This document shows, piece by piece, positions 21,678 through 34,213 of a stretch of 64,000 bases of DNA. A program made the position numbers and the translations under genes. The notes under the pieces were generated by a model. The model did not search any database, was not told the origin of the DNA, and saw only the letters and a program-made list of their open reading frames with translations. This stretch comes from Circinella umbellata (lineage: Eukaryota; Mucoromycota; Mucoromycetes; Mucorales; Lichtheimiaceae): positions 1-64,000 of the forward strand of contig JAIWNF010000037.1 in the NCBI GenBank assembly GCA_025093555.1. Direction: 5' to 3'. Positions within the stretch are counted from its first letter, which is position 1. Each line of letters opens with the position of its first letter.

Positions 21678-22093
21678 CATAATTGGATACGTACGTAAAA
21701 ATAATAAGATATATTCAATATATATTCCAGAACCTATTGATTTTGTTCATATTTATGATACAAAATCATTTGAAAATAGTCAAGTGATTGATATGTTTGG
21801 TGAAATCGCTGGTGTTGGTATGTCAAAATGAAATACATAGTTATTTATTTGAACTCTAATATGTATATACTATATATATTATTAGCATTAACTCCAGAAG
21901 ATCAATCATTATATATCGCTACTGCAGAAGAACGAATATATATACCCAATTCAGAATATCGATTAGGGTATGTATATATTAGAATAGAAAAAAAATGTTG
22001 ATACACTTGATAAACTAAATAATGAACTCATATTTTAGTGGTATATTTAAATTTCAAAAAGATGAAAATGATTCAATGGCTTTCTATTTTTGA
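20197..22093 (+). pseudogene. WD40-repeat protein, 5'-truncated, with in-frame TGA
   Basis: Exons: 20197-20262, 20351 to about 20490, about 20555-20845, 20945-21045, 21119-21206, 21303-21402, 21482-21591, 21731-21817, 21896-21967 and 22039-22093. The product reads as a beta-propeller (CCWSPNGRLFATGNQDKTTR, VYDIRNPTRALHVL, GGIRSLQFSSDGKFL). It resembles the fungal cytosolic WD40 family represented by S. pombe SPAC2A9.03, a recalled resemblance with no assigned function. A TGA at 20441-20443 interrupts FSHFQ-RNLLWATSKN, and the exon joining at about 20490-20555 does not resolve cleanly. The first exons are missing because the MULE and the ATPase remnant lie directly upstream. It is probably a dead remnant. 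Confidence 0.7.
21603..21676. repeat. (TAA)n microsatellite in a WD40-gene intron
   Basis: About 24 uninterrupted AAT/TAA units lie in the intron between 21591 and 21731. Confidence 0.97.
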
Positions 22094-22457
22094 AAAAACA
22101 AAATTATATAAATGACTCTCTCTCTCCAACATTTCTTTTAATTATTATAAATCATGTTCATTACACTTTCAACTTTTGCATCTTTGTATCATAACAACAC
22201 CATTACCATACAACACACACACACTATATACATACATACATACATACATACATACATACCCCCACACATACATATATACAACACTCCCTTTTTTTTCTAT
22301 TATTTAATATAGCAAACTATTATCAATTAGGATTGTAATACCATAGAATATGAATCATCTTTTTCAATCCATATATAAAAAAACGTGGGGGGGGGACTAT
22401 AATTCTACTTGGATTTATATATACAAAAAAAAAGAGATTGAATGAAATGAGGAAACG
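22094..22457. other. Convergent intergenic region with simple repeats
   Basis: It separates the WD40 remnant (+) from the HAD phosphatase (-). It holds CA and TACA repeats (22211-22258) and a G-run near 22387. No coding signal is seen. Confidence 0.7.
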
Positions 22458-23319
22458 CTATTGTGTATTTGTCAATATGACTTCGAAACTACCATCTGGT
22501 AATTGTTCAATATCAACATCTGTCAATAATTGAACAATATAATCAACACCTGCTTCTTTTAATTGTTCAGCAGTGTGAGATGTAAGACAACCAATACATT
22601 GCATTCCAGCACTTTTAGCCGCTCGTATACCAGCAGGAGCATCTTCAAATACAATACAATCTTTTGGATCAAGTTCTAAATTTCTTGCAGCTGTAAGGTA
22701 TCCTTCAGGGTCTGGTTTTCCAACAGTGACCTAAAAAAGTAAATTAATAAAAATAACCAATTCTTTTATTCGTCCCCCTCCTTTCACACACACACACACG
22801 TAAATGAACTTTTATATTATTTTTACCGTATCACCTGTTGCCATGACAGTGGGTACTGGCATATTACATTGTGTCAATCGAGTATGAGCCATATTTTTAT
22901 TACCAGAAGTACAAATTCCCATACGACCTAATGGAATTTTTTCTAAAAGTGTTGTTACACCGGGTAATACACTTAACCCTTCTGTCGTTTGTGCCAGTTT
23001 CCCTTCAAATTCTTCAGCATATTCTAGTGTAGCTTTGTGGGGTACCCATTCAGCAATGGTTTCAATAGTTCGACGTCCATGACTTGTAGCTAAAATCTAT
23101 GTATATATAACTATTAATTCAACAGAACCCTTTTTATTATTATTACTTTTGACCACCATTCCAAATTTCCCTTTTTAAAAATACCTTTTCAGCATCAAGA
23201 TCATTTTCTAATGCAAATTGTCTCCAAAATTTTTCCACTAATGGTGTAGTATCAATAAGTGTACCGTCTAAATCAAAAATAAAACCTTTGGCTCGTAAAA
23301 TATGTTTCGATAAACTCAT
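22458..23319 (-). CDS. HAD-family phosphatase (glycerol-phosphatase / DOG type)
   Basis: Model: complement of 22458-22730, 22827-23096 and 23185-23319, giving 225 aa. Both introns are in phase 0 (GTAAAA..TAG and GTATTT..TAG). HAD motif I is FDLDGT (nucleophile Asp16, Asp18), motif II is CTSGN, the motif III Lys is in GKPDPEGY, and motif IV is FEDAPAG. The cap domain follows motif I (C1 type). Yeast relatives are Gpp1/Hor2 (glycerol-1-phosphatase) and Dog1/2 (2-deoxyglucose-6-phosphatase). The length and the VTVGKPDPEGYL segment fit this group, and the actual substrate cannot be read from sequence. The start is the first ATG, placing the core strand at residues 12-18 as in relatives. Cytosolic: no signal peptide. 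Confidence 0.88.
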
Positions 23320-23973
23320 TATTATTTGGGGTGGGTGGGGATAAAGGAAAGAAAACTTTTTGGTAAAAGAAAAAAAAATTATGCTTATAACTTTTTTATA
23401 TATGCAAGGAAAAAACTTGTCTGGAAATCCGCGGGAAAACCAACCCTCCCATTGACGCATGAACAAGGGTCCGTGGAGCTTCATTTTATCCGTTTTTTTT
23501 TTTAGCATATTATATAATATTTTGAGAACCCGAAAAAAAAGGGTCCCCGTCTCAATTAACATAATGGAGTTGTCATGATAATGTTAAAGTGATTAATTTG
23601 TCTTTTGTTCGATAATAATCTTGTTTTGGTCAATTACATACTGTCTTATTTCTTATCTTGTATAGAACCTTCAGTATGTTCTGCACACTGCCAGTTTATT
23701 TTCAAGTTAAACCGGTATTTCTTCGCCAAGCAGCCAGCTACGTCGTACAGATTCTCACGCATGAAGTGTTCCTGTTCAACATAATATTTAATTCCCAACA
23801 TATTGTTTCTAAATTCGATAAATCTGACAGTTATGGGAAGGGGGTGGAAGCTACTAGAAAGTAAAAAGTAGCAGCTTACAAATAAAATGAACTTTTTTTT
23901 TATTTATTCAATTTTACGTACACAGTGATGAATGAATAATAATAATAATTATTCATAAAAAGGAGCTCCTAAA

Positions 23974-25138
23974 TTATTTACTTTTGGTAATAATAGAAAT
24001 GCCATCAAATAATGGAAGAATAACTACTTGAACACGTTTATCCTTCAATACATGTTGATTAAATTCATGAATTTTCTTGGCACAACCCGGAATGTCAGGT
24101 CGAGAATTGAAAAGCTTGATATCATCATAACCGGCTTGTCGATGAACTTGACCATAATAAAGTGCTATGTAATATTATAGTGTAATATAATATTTAGGAT
24201 AAGCAAAAAAGAAATATAGCAGGCGTGAAAAACTGTATTTTATTTTACATTTGATGGACGTGTATGTTACTTAATATGTCCGAGCTATTTTCACTCTTAA
24301 CTAACCATTATCAGCTATAATGAGTCCATTGTCGGACAAGAGATTATTATCCATAATGAAATCAAAGTAAGATATGTAGCCATCTTTGTTGGCATCTAAA
24401 ATACATCATATAAAATTAGGTTATTACAATTCATATATCTTCCCCCCCCCGGGGGAGGATAATTTCCAGATAAATATTATTACTATTTGTACATAACATT
24501 ATCGGTAGTACCTATAAAGATCAGATCATATTGTTTATTAGGATGCTCTTTTGTAATTCGTACCAAACTATATAATTATGTATAAATAGGTTAATGGATA
24601 TATAAAATTAATAGCTACTACTTTATTGATACGTAGGAAAATTATACAGCAAAGAATCATTCATTTTTTTTTTATTAATTTACCTTTCCATGGCTGGCCC
24701 AAGAACAAAATCAATACAATCATTCAAATACTCTAACTTTTCTGCATGTTTTTGAGCAAGTGACATTGCTTTTGAATCCATTTCCAAAGTAATCAATTTA
24801 CCGATACTATTTTTTCCTGATGATATTGCTGACGATGATTGAAGAGCAGAAGCCATTGCTATGGTAGCAACGCCAGTAAACGTTCCAATTTCGAGTATAT
24901 GAGAGCAACGAAAAATCTTGATCAATTGGAATAATAACTTGCGTTCAGTTTCTGTTGTCATATAATAATGGTGCTCAAATTCATGCATGGTTTCATCAAT
25001 AATTGTTTGAAGCACTTTGGTGACTTCACGTGGAAACGGTGTACTGTAATCATTTGTATATTCTTCTTCTTTAGTACGCAATCGGTTATCAATATTTCCT
25101 GGAAAAACATCAATAATGTTGTTATAATTATATCCCAT
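23974..25138 (-). CDS. Class I SAM-dependent O-methyltransferase (CCoAOMT-like)
   Basis: Model: complement of 23974-24164, 24306-24395, 24512-24567 and 24684-25138, 263 aa, all phases consistent. The SAM-binding motif ILEIGTFTGVATIAMA is followed by ITLEMDSKA (acidic loop). LIFIDANKDGY supplies the metal-binding Asp of this family. ADNALYYGQV replaces the usual DNVLW. The C-terminus ends VVILPLFDGISIITKSK, as in relatives. These enzymes methylate catechol-type hydroxyls; fungal members act on small phenolics or secondary metabolites. No substrate can be inferred. The ATG at 25138 was chosen because upstream sequence lacks an in-frame ATG. Confidence 0.88.
24442..24455. repeat. C9G5 homopolymer block inside an intron
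   Basis: Nine C followed by five G lie in the second intron (24396-24511) of the O-methyltransferase gene. The run could form a hairpin or a G-quadruplex-like structure on one strand, and is also a typical sequencing hard spot. Confidence 0.8.
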
Positions 25139-26770
25139 AATTATGATACTTGTTACTGCTAGTAGTAATGAAAACGTCTTTTTTTTTTTTCCTTTTGGAA
25201 ACGTGGTTAACGAGAAGAAAGAGTAATGAAAAGAATATTTTGCAAAACATGATTTATATACATTCAATTGATTAATTGATATATAAGATGATCTATTTTA
25301 TTTCAGCTTCCCTTATTTTTTACTACACGATTGTGCGCTACAACGAATCTTATTATCTAATTACCCAACAAAAATAATAAAGTTTCCTATTGCTCACGTT
25401 CCCGTGTCTTTTGTATTGATCATTATTGTAATCTATACCTTTTTAATACTGTAAATATGTTTGTCCATTTAGTACGTATTTATCAATTTTTATCATCTTT
25501 TTTTATTATTAAACTCTTACTCACTATACTATTGATAAATCTCTATATATATGTATACATTGATATGTAAACAATAATCAATGAAAAGTAAAATTTTGAA
25601 TGGATCTTTATGGACTCTCTGGAAATAAACAATAATTTAAATAATGTTGAGTTTTCATTTTATTTATTTTTTGTTTTCTTATAGAAAGAGAAGTACAGTG
25701 AGTAGTACTCGATTAATCCTGTACGTATCCTGTAAACGTCGTACCTGGTCAATATTTATTGAATTTATAATGATTGCTATTTATTTTTTACATAATATAA
25801 TACTACTCTTTTGATTGGTAAATTCAGTCGAATACGAGCTTGTTTAAACTTTCATGTCAGTTTTTTTTATGTATCTTTGTTTCTAGATAGTTAGTTACTT
25901 TGTTTGTAAAGTAACTACTAAAAATATTGATCTTCTTCTAGTCGTCAAATGATAATAGGTCTATTTCTTTTACCCTAATTTCACACGGTTACTTTTTTTT
26001 TTCTTCGTCTCCTTCTTTCTTGTCTACTTTTTTTTATGTACTTTTTCATCATCACCAAACATTTGTGTTGACACTATTCATTTTTAGATACTTATAACAA
26101 ACAAATGTATACAGTTATATCTTATAATTCTTTGACGACGGGGAATAGAATACCTAAATATACATCGGGTAAATTCACTTTACTAAAGCAAAAAAAAAAG
26201 ACGAATCTAAGTACAACATACAGTGTAGGCTACCTTTGATAAGAGGAAATACTTTAAAACACTGAATGGCAAGTTGCTAACCCATTTAAGTATTTTTACA
26301 CAACATCCCCTCCCCCCCAAAAAAAAAGCTGCATACATAAAACTTAACCGAAAGATTTTGCAAAAATAAAGATTGACTGTATATATTTCAAGCAACTTTT
26401 TCTAATTTGCTACATACTGTAGTACTTTTCATAGTTTATCATGTATACCAATAATACTGGTGTATTAATGTCATATTGAGAAGAGCTATTTTTTTCAATG
26501 GTATTAAGTTAGAGAAATACACTAAATTCCAAGATTTATTTATGTCACATGGGTGCGCCTTCATACAAAACACAAATTTCGCATAACTGTTAAAGTTGAC
26601 GGCGCATCTAAGTCCTGTGATCTACTATGGTCCCGCGCGCCACAAAAATAAAATAAAAAATGTCATAAGTAGCGAAAAAAAAAAGTGATTTTTTACTTTT
26701 CTTTCCATCACCTGCTCTTTTTTTTTTCTACTACTATTTTATTATACTCTAGAACAGAAAAAAAAAAGAT
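25139..26770. other. Intergenic region, divergent promoters
   Basis: It lies between the minus-strand O-methyltransferase and the plus-strand F-box gene. No protein-coding signal was found. It contains long T-runs, a C/A-rich block near 26310 and a short CG-rich patch (GTCCCGCGCGCC near 26629) about 140 bp upstream of the F-box start. Confidence 0.6.
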
Positions 26771-28901
26771 ATGAAAATGAACTTTACGTTATTAGAGGAT
26801 TGGATTGATAATATCCTTATGTTAACTCTTAAAAAAGTTAAGAATATTAGTAAGACTGTTGTACAAAACTGTATGCGTCGTCAACATCATCAACAACAAC
26901 AACACCATCGTTTGGATCCAGTTTACATCTTACCCATTGAAATTTTGAACGAAATTTTTATACTGTTACCACAAGACACAAAGATAACATTGTGTCTTGA
27001 TGTATCCAAAGTGTGGCGTGAAACCATATTAAAATGTCCGAATGTGTGGCGCAAAATAGAAATTCATCAAGATAATAGAGTCATTCAATCTTGTTATGAG
27101 GTTGGTTTTCATGTGAAGCACATGAGAATTTATAGCACTCTTGAAGAGGCTGGTGCTGCATCTATACAACAACTAAAAGAAGGGTATTTTAAACAAATAC
27201 AATCATTGAAAATAAGAGGTAAATTTAGTAAAAAAGCATTTTGTTTGTTTTATATCCAAGAATAAAAGTTAATTTTTTTTTTGAATAATAGTACCTGAAC
27301 TTCAGGATACGCAAAAATATATTCGATTGACAAGATCGGCTTTGTATCAAATACGAGACACTTTAACCAGTTTTACCATTGATACAAGCAAAACTGGAAA
27401 ATATATTTCGATTGCAAATATTTTGTCATCTTGTAATAATTTGATTGAACTTGATTATTCAACAACTACCCAATTATCAGAACATAGAATGATAAACAGC
27501 TATTTTATACAATATCAAGGAGTACGCCATCGATATAATCGTTCTCTGCTTAGTCTTCAGCTAAAAGCACCCGTAATTACTAGACATGATATTGAACCTT
27601 TACTTGAACAATGTACAGAATTACGACGACTTGTCATGAGTGGATGCACCACTTCTGTTCTAGACACCATCCTCTACAAGCAGCAACAACATAGTCCAAC
27701 ACCATTGAATTTAGAAATACTAGGATACAATGCTAATAGTAAATCTACGCCAGTTCCTCAATTACCAAAAGAGACAATGACATGGAAAGGAAAGGAGAAG
27801 AAAATAAAAGGATTACGCATTTTATTCACCAGCAGCAATGCGCGACCCGTACGTACACAAAGTATGATACCTCTTCTTTATCAGAACAGAGAAACCTTGG
27901 TTTATATTCTGACCCATCTATCACCCTTGGATCAATCTGGCCTAATTGAAATGGATACACTCTATCCTAATTTTGAACTCCCAAATATATCACGATTAAC
28001 ATTTTGGTCAGTCGAAGGAATACAGGAGTTTATGTTACGAGCAATTCGTAATTCAACTAGATTGTCTGTTCTGGATATCATTCATGCGTATGATATAGAT
28101 GCAGTACTAAAAGTGTTAACGATTATGCCGCCTCTAAAGCATCTCACCGTACTCTATTCAACAGCGCCCATTCCAGAAACATATATTGATGATTATTTAG
28201 CTACAACTGTTGCGACAACAAGTTTAATCAGTTTATTTAAAAGATACGTATATCTTTCTTCTTCTACATCATCATCATCATCAACAACAACAACTTACTC
28301 TTCTTCATCTTCATCTTCATCCTTATCTTCATCTTCATCGACATCTACTTCTTCATCGTCATCGTCATCGTCATCTACCTCTTCTTTTTCTACCATCACC
28401 ACCAAAACAATTATGACAGCAACAATGTTACCAGCCCCATCGCGACAATTTGTATACACCCCACCGACCGCGTCATTTAAGTCTATTACACTTGGAAAAT
28501 TTAACACTATTTCAGATCGAGAACTTTCAATATTGGGGAACATTAAAACATTACAACAATTTACGTTACTCGATTTGAATAATGTAACAACAAATGGTAT
28601 CAAGAATCTTATAAATAAATTGGGTAATCAACTCAAACATGTACGTCTTTCAAGAATGGAATCCGTAACAGATGATATACTATTCATTTTGGGTGATATG
28701 AATGAGTTGATTCGTATTGCATTGGATTATCTACCGAAAGTGACAAATCGAGGTTTACAACTATTAATTGATAAACTTTATTTAAAATTACCACAACAAC
28801 AAGTTGAATTATCCGTATTTTATTGTCCTTTAATTACTCAAAAATCCATTCGTTATGGGAAACAAAAAATAAAAAAATTTAAAGCATCACCTTGTTTATA
28901 A
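26771..28901 (+). CDS. F-box / leucine-rich-repeat protein
   Basis: Exons 26771-27218 and 27292-28901, 685 aa, with one 73-nt intron splitting a Val codon. A basic N-terminus with a His/Gln run (RRQHHQQQQHHR) is followed by an F-box at residues 52-97 (ILPIEILNEIFILLPQ, CLDVSKVWRETIL, CPNVWRKIEI). Irregular LRRs follow (LRRLVMSGC, LKHVRLSRMESVTDDIL, PKVTNRGLQLLIDKL). A Ser/Thr homopolymer tract lies at 28256-28400. F-box proteins bind Skp1 and present substrates to an SCF ubiquitin ligase; the target is unknown. It is followed 158 bp on by a second F-box gene in the same orientation, suggesting tandem duplication within an expanded family. Confidence 0.87.
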
Positions 28902-29059
28902 ACAAAGATTTTCTTTTTTTTACAGAATAGAGTGAGTTATAGCATAAAAATCAGCTTCTTTCATCTCCCCCCTAATTTTTTTTTCTTTTCTAAAATTAAA
29001 ACCTGGGAGCCAGTTAGTTGTTCGACAAGAAAAAGTTCAAGTCAAATGAAATTGATAGT

Positions 29060-31281
29060 ATGATCACTACCAAAAAATATCCATTCCAACCTTATTATTT
29101 TCCAAATAAAAAACAGAATGACAATGCAACAACAACGACAACTACAATGTTGTTGACAAATTGTGTACAAAATGTTGAATGTCAAAACCTACAGGTCGCG
29201 ATCGATACGGCAACCAATGGTATTAACGAAATGTTTGATAACTTAATGTCATTACTTGATGTACGTGCAGCGACATTTGGACTCAAGAATCAAGTGAACA
29301 AGGGACTTAAAGACGCTTATCGAATGATTGACTATTCACCTACAACACCCGCTGGTTATTTGAGGTGTGCATCTTTATTTATTCTCGACAACAAATACAA
29401 TGCTGCCATGGAAATATGTCAACAAGGAATGAATGCTTTATCTTTTGAAAATGATCATAATGAGGAAGAAAACGGAACGATGCACGAGAAATACAGAGAA
29501 GCACAAAAAATACTTGAAGAAAAGTACAATGAGGCTAAAACACTTGAAAATCAAGGCCGTGTCGATTTTATAACAAGGTTACCATCTGATATTATTTGTC
29601 AGATATTGGATTATTTACCTTTTAGCGCTTTATTAGAAACATTAAATGTATCAAAAGTATGGCGAAATTATGTTACCGTGTATCCAAAAATATGGAGCAA
29701 TATGAAACTAACGACATATCCGGATGAAAAAACGGATATGATAGGGAGGGTGTTGTCGAGACAACATCATTTCAGTCATCACGTACAACATCTTTCTGCT
29801 GATGAATTGTCTGAGGATGAAACCTATGATTTGTTAATAGAGTTAATATATGGTACATACAGTAAACTTGAATCCTTGGATTTTTGGTGTAAGTTTTAAT
29901 ATAATTATTTATATATGCGAGACCGACTTATCATTTTCTCTAATGCATTTACTATATTATAATGGATCGCTTTTATATAGCCAGTGATATGGATGATGGT
30001 TATGATGAATGTGTGGGTGTATTATCAAGAGTAAAAACCACTCTCAAATCTTTACGTTTTTCGTTGAAAGCGGGTAATAATCCTTTACCATTAGGCTCAA
30101 TACTTGCTGAATGTGATAATTTGAAAACGTTTGATTACTTACAGCCTTGTACTGTCACGGAAGAAGCACTGGATGGTATTCCAACAACACCGATCAACTC
30201 GCTAAATGATTTAACATTGGCGTGTGGATCACTACCCACTCCACAATTGGAACGTATTCTTAAATGTTGTCCTCGAGTATTAATATTATCATGTATGAAT
30301 TGTGATACATCAGCACTTGAAGTTGTAGAAAAGCTATGTCCTTATCTATACTCTTTCGGACTGAACGCAAGTCCATACGAATTATCGGATGATGACAAAC
30401 AATCTCTTTTGAACAACATAGACGACCCACAAACTCATTCTTCGCTTGGCATACATCATATTTATTTTGACGTCAGAGCAGCTTGGTTATCAGTGGGTGA
30501 TCATGATGAATCGTTGATACGGATACTGAAAAATAATGCTAATGTATTGGAAACAGCAAAGATGCGATTTGGAGGATTTATAGAGGATGATGAAAATCAA
30601 GGTGCAAGATGGGAAAACCTTAGAACAGTAGTAACTCCTCATCTACGCAGCTTAACACTTAACTTTAATCTTACCATGACTTCCGTCATCTCCACATTTT
30701 TATCCAATTGTCCCGCCTTGGAAACACTTGTGTTTGGACCCGGAATAGAATTCATTCCAAGTGGTGTTTTTCAAGCAGCATCCCGCCTCAGCAAGTTAAA
30801 AGAGTTGACTGTTTATCTTGCGAATGAATTAGGTGACCATGGTCTATCTTTACTATTCAAAACATTTTCAAATCAAGAAGAAAGAAATCAATATGAGGGT
30901 ACCAATCATTTTCAAAAGTTCAAATTGGAACATTGTTTTAGTGAACTTTCCAAAGAAACAGCACACTCTCTTGCTAAAATACCTTCGTTGCAAGAAATTT
31001 ATCTCGATGGTGCCTATATGACCCAAGATACAGCTGAATCATTTGCCTGGACACTTGCTCATCAACATGGTAATAGATCATCCTCCTCATTCCATACCAT
31101 GACACTGATTTCTATGGATTGTGTCACTGATCCAGTATTACGTTATCTCAATGATATACCAAGTTTACGAAAAGTAAAACTTTCCCATTTACGTAATATC
31201 ACACTTGAAGGACTGGAATGTCTTCAATCGAATACCCGGATAAGCCTTGACTTTACACCCCATTCTTTCCAGAAAAAATAA
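29060..31281 (+). CDS. TPR-F-box-LRR protein (Pof3/Dia2-like)
   Basis: Exons 29060-29888 and 29981-31281, 709 aa, one 92-nt intron (GTAAGT..TAG). Residues about 50-160 form helical TPR-like repeats (GLKDAYRMIDYSP, GYLRCASLFILDNKYNAAMEICQQG). The F-box lies near 168-215 (FITRLPSDIICQILDYLP, LNVSKVWRNYV, PKIWSNMKL). LRRs follow to the end (LRSLTLNFNLTM, LETLVFGPG, LKELTVYLANELGDHGL). This domain order is that of S. pombe Pof3 and S. cerevisiae Dia2, SCF adaptors in genome stability. In Mucorales such genes form large families, so orthology is not claimed. The first in-frame ATG is at 29060. Confidence 0.87.
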
Positions 31282-33900
31282 CCTTTTTTTTTATTTATCT
31301 CTTTGTGTAATTTTTTTTTATTTGTATTATAAACATTTATATTGTATTATTATTCTATATATACATTTGCAATAAAAAAAAAGTGTCTAGTAATTTTTTA
31401 AGACATGATCTCATTAAAAATCATTCCATATATAGATAGATAGGATGGCAGTTATGCGGGGTACATTACCTTCTACTTGTATCTTGCGGGGACGGAAAAA
31501 ATTGAATGATTATGCGATGGTAGTGGGAATCGGGTTATATAATAATTCAGTTGCTAACTTTCCATTTGATAATTATATATATGTGTGGTTGAATCAATTG
31601 TGTGGTACGAGTACAAAAAGTTGTGGAGTGGGAAAAGTACACAACAATTCTAAAACGTCAAATATCACAACTACGTAAAAAAAATTTTGGTTCAACCAAA
31701 TAATCGACCCGCTATATTAAATAAAAGCTACCTCATCTGTGGCATACAGTACACTTACTATTAGAATAAAGTATATGACAGAGATGTTATAGAACTATAG
31801 TATTAATTACGTACTCTCCCACCATAGAATATTTTATAATAATATATAACACAAATAAATAATTTATTATGACTTATCAGAACTTTATTTACGTTTTTCA
31901 AATCAATCAAAAATGATACGTACATTGAAAATTTATATAACAAGAATGATACCGTTCACCCTTTTACCGGTGTTTATTATGTATTATAAAAATGGAATAC
32001 GTTGATTTTTGATGATAAAAGAAGTACCAAATGTGTAATGATAATAATAATAATATACAATACGAAGGACGAAATAAAGATACCGAGGAGTAATGCTTTT
32101 ATTTTCACAAACATAATAATAACAAAAGTGTTTACTCGATGAGGCATTCGCTCGATTTTTTTTTACAGCTGGGACAGTGGTACAATAGATTTGATACACA
32201 CCATTTCGATAATTTATTTGATCCCTGTAGGGACTGGGAGGGACTGGGAGGGACGTTTTTTTTTACTCTTTCACAAAAAAAAAGATATGAGTGCTACTAT
32301 TGGTTATTTTTTTTAGCGATACCTATGTGCTATTAAAAGCGTTTTAATTTTATATTTATTAATTAGTATCATTATTATTTTGGAAAACTTAGAAAAAGTA
32401 ACATGAACAAATAAAAACAACAACTGTTAGTCATTGGAATTAACTGTATACTAATATAATAATAAATTTTCCTTTTAATCAAAGCAAAAGATTTACGTAC
32501 TGTTCGTAAATAGGCCAAGTTATCTTATTTGTATTGATTAAATTATAGAAAATGATAAGATGTAATATTTATTTAAAAGGTATAAATAGTAATAGATCCA
32601 GGACATCCCGAGTCTACCATAAATTTATTTGTACTACACGAAATTTACATAATGCATATTTTCTAATTACACAAAAACATTCATCATCACTATCAAAATT
32701 TGAGCTATGGTAGAGAAAAACACAAATCCTTCGACTACGTACAAAGCCCGATTTATCATTATCAATATAAAACATATACAACATACATATAATACATTAT
32801 TAAATAATAGTACGTATGTAGGTGTGACCAAAATTTAAATCGGATTCAAAAAGACAACAACACGAAAGATGTCAATTATATACATATCATGCTGTATTAT
32901 ATAAGATCATGGTAGAAAATGTTACTTAATATCACGAGACATCCTTTTTCTTGGAAAACTACTCTTGTATCTTTTCAAGCAAGTTGTTTCTTTACGAATT
33001 ATCCGGCAGTTCTTTTACTTGGCGAAGGAAATTAGACTATACCTTATATATTCTCAAAAAAAATGAAAACAGTAAAGTTAATAGTTTTTTCGTTTCATAA
33101 AAAAACAGATGTTCATACTTTTTGGAACATAGAAAAGAATACAACGTTTTACTTCATGGAACTATAATTATATTCTTATATGATCTATGTATGTATAACA
33201 TTATCAAAGACTTTAGTAGTTATGTTATAGCAGGGCCTTCAATAATAGCGATTTAACTCCAATGTTACGTATAAAGTTGTTGGTATTTGATTAATTGTAG
33301 TCACCAACGAGAGAGTTGCTTGTGTTTCATAAAATAAGCATGAGTGGCCGACTGACCCAAACTATTTCATATGTACAGCAAACTACTGTGTCGCTTTCAT
33401 AGGCAAGTTATAGTAACAAAGCGAACAAACCATTAGTTAAAAATTCAATGTATAATGATTAGTACTTGAAGATGAATACCACTCCTCAAAAAATTTATCA
33501 TGTAAAAAAAAGTAATAATTCCCGGCTCTAACTTTTTTTTTTGGTAATTTGATATTCCAACATGTATTAGCTAAGTTTTCTTTTATTATTTATTCAAATA
33601 ACATAATCAATGAGAATAGTAATAATCATCAGAAATACGTAGCAATCTACAGTACATAACGTATATAGTTGTTCACAAAAAAAAAAAACGACTCATTTGA
33701 AATGTTTTTATAATGCCCGAAATTATATAATTATATGCCGCTACTTTGTGTTACGTGAAAGTTGAAGATAAAAACTAACATACATTGACAAGTCATTGAT
33801 ATTTATGTAACAAATTATAAAGTAAACTATAGTATTACAATAGGTAAGATAGTATGATTTCGTTACGTAAAGAAAAAAAATTATGGGAAGTTAACTGTGG
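31282..33900. other. Long AT-rich intergenic region
   Basis: About 2.6 kb with no supportable gene. A short open frame at 31445-31678 (77 codons) has no family features. A GGGACTGGGAGGGACTGGGAGGGAC direct repeat sits at 32229-32255. The rest is T/A runs with scattered TACGTA words. Confidence 0.6.
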
Positions 33901-33909
33901 AAAAAAAAA

Positions 33910-33919
33910 TATATAAATA
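33910..33919 (+). promoter_or_regulatory. TATA box of the mannanase gene
   Basis: TATATAAATA lies 84-93 bp upstream of the ATG and is followed by a C/A-rich leader (CCCAAAATTACATCAACCC), a layout usual for strongly expressed secreted-enzyme genes in fungi. Confidence 0.6.
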
Positions 33920-34002
33920 CTTTGACAGTCGAACCCAAAATTACATCAACCCAAATCAATCTCTTTAACTAATATAACAAACAAACCACTTTCTTTTATA
34001 AA

Positions 34003-34170
34003 ATGGTTAAATTCCTTTCAATTATGACTTGTGCTCTTTTGGCAGCTCCTTCGCTTGTTTCTGCTTTTATTGGTACAAAAGGGGAAACTTTTACTAATGA
34101 TGATGGTGGTTCCTTTTATTTTTCTGGTACCAATGCATGTAAGTCTCTTTTTCTCTCTCTCTCTCTCTTC

Positions 34171-34213
<43 letters not shown>

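Noticed and set aside
26600..26660. CG-rich patch considered as a tRNA gene
   Set aside because: No cloverleaf or B-box could be drawn. No convincing tRNA or rRNA gene was found anywhere in the window by eye.
28295..28603. Acidic minus-strand frame with Asp/Glu runs
   Set aside because: Antisense of the Ser-tract of the F-box gene.
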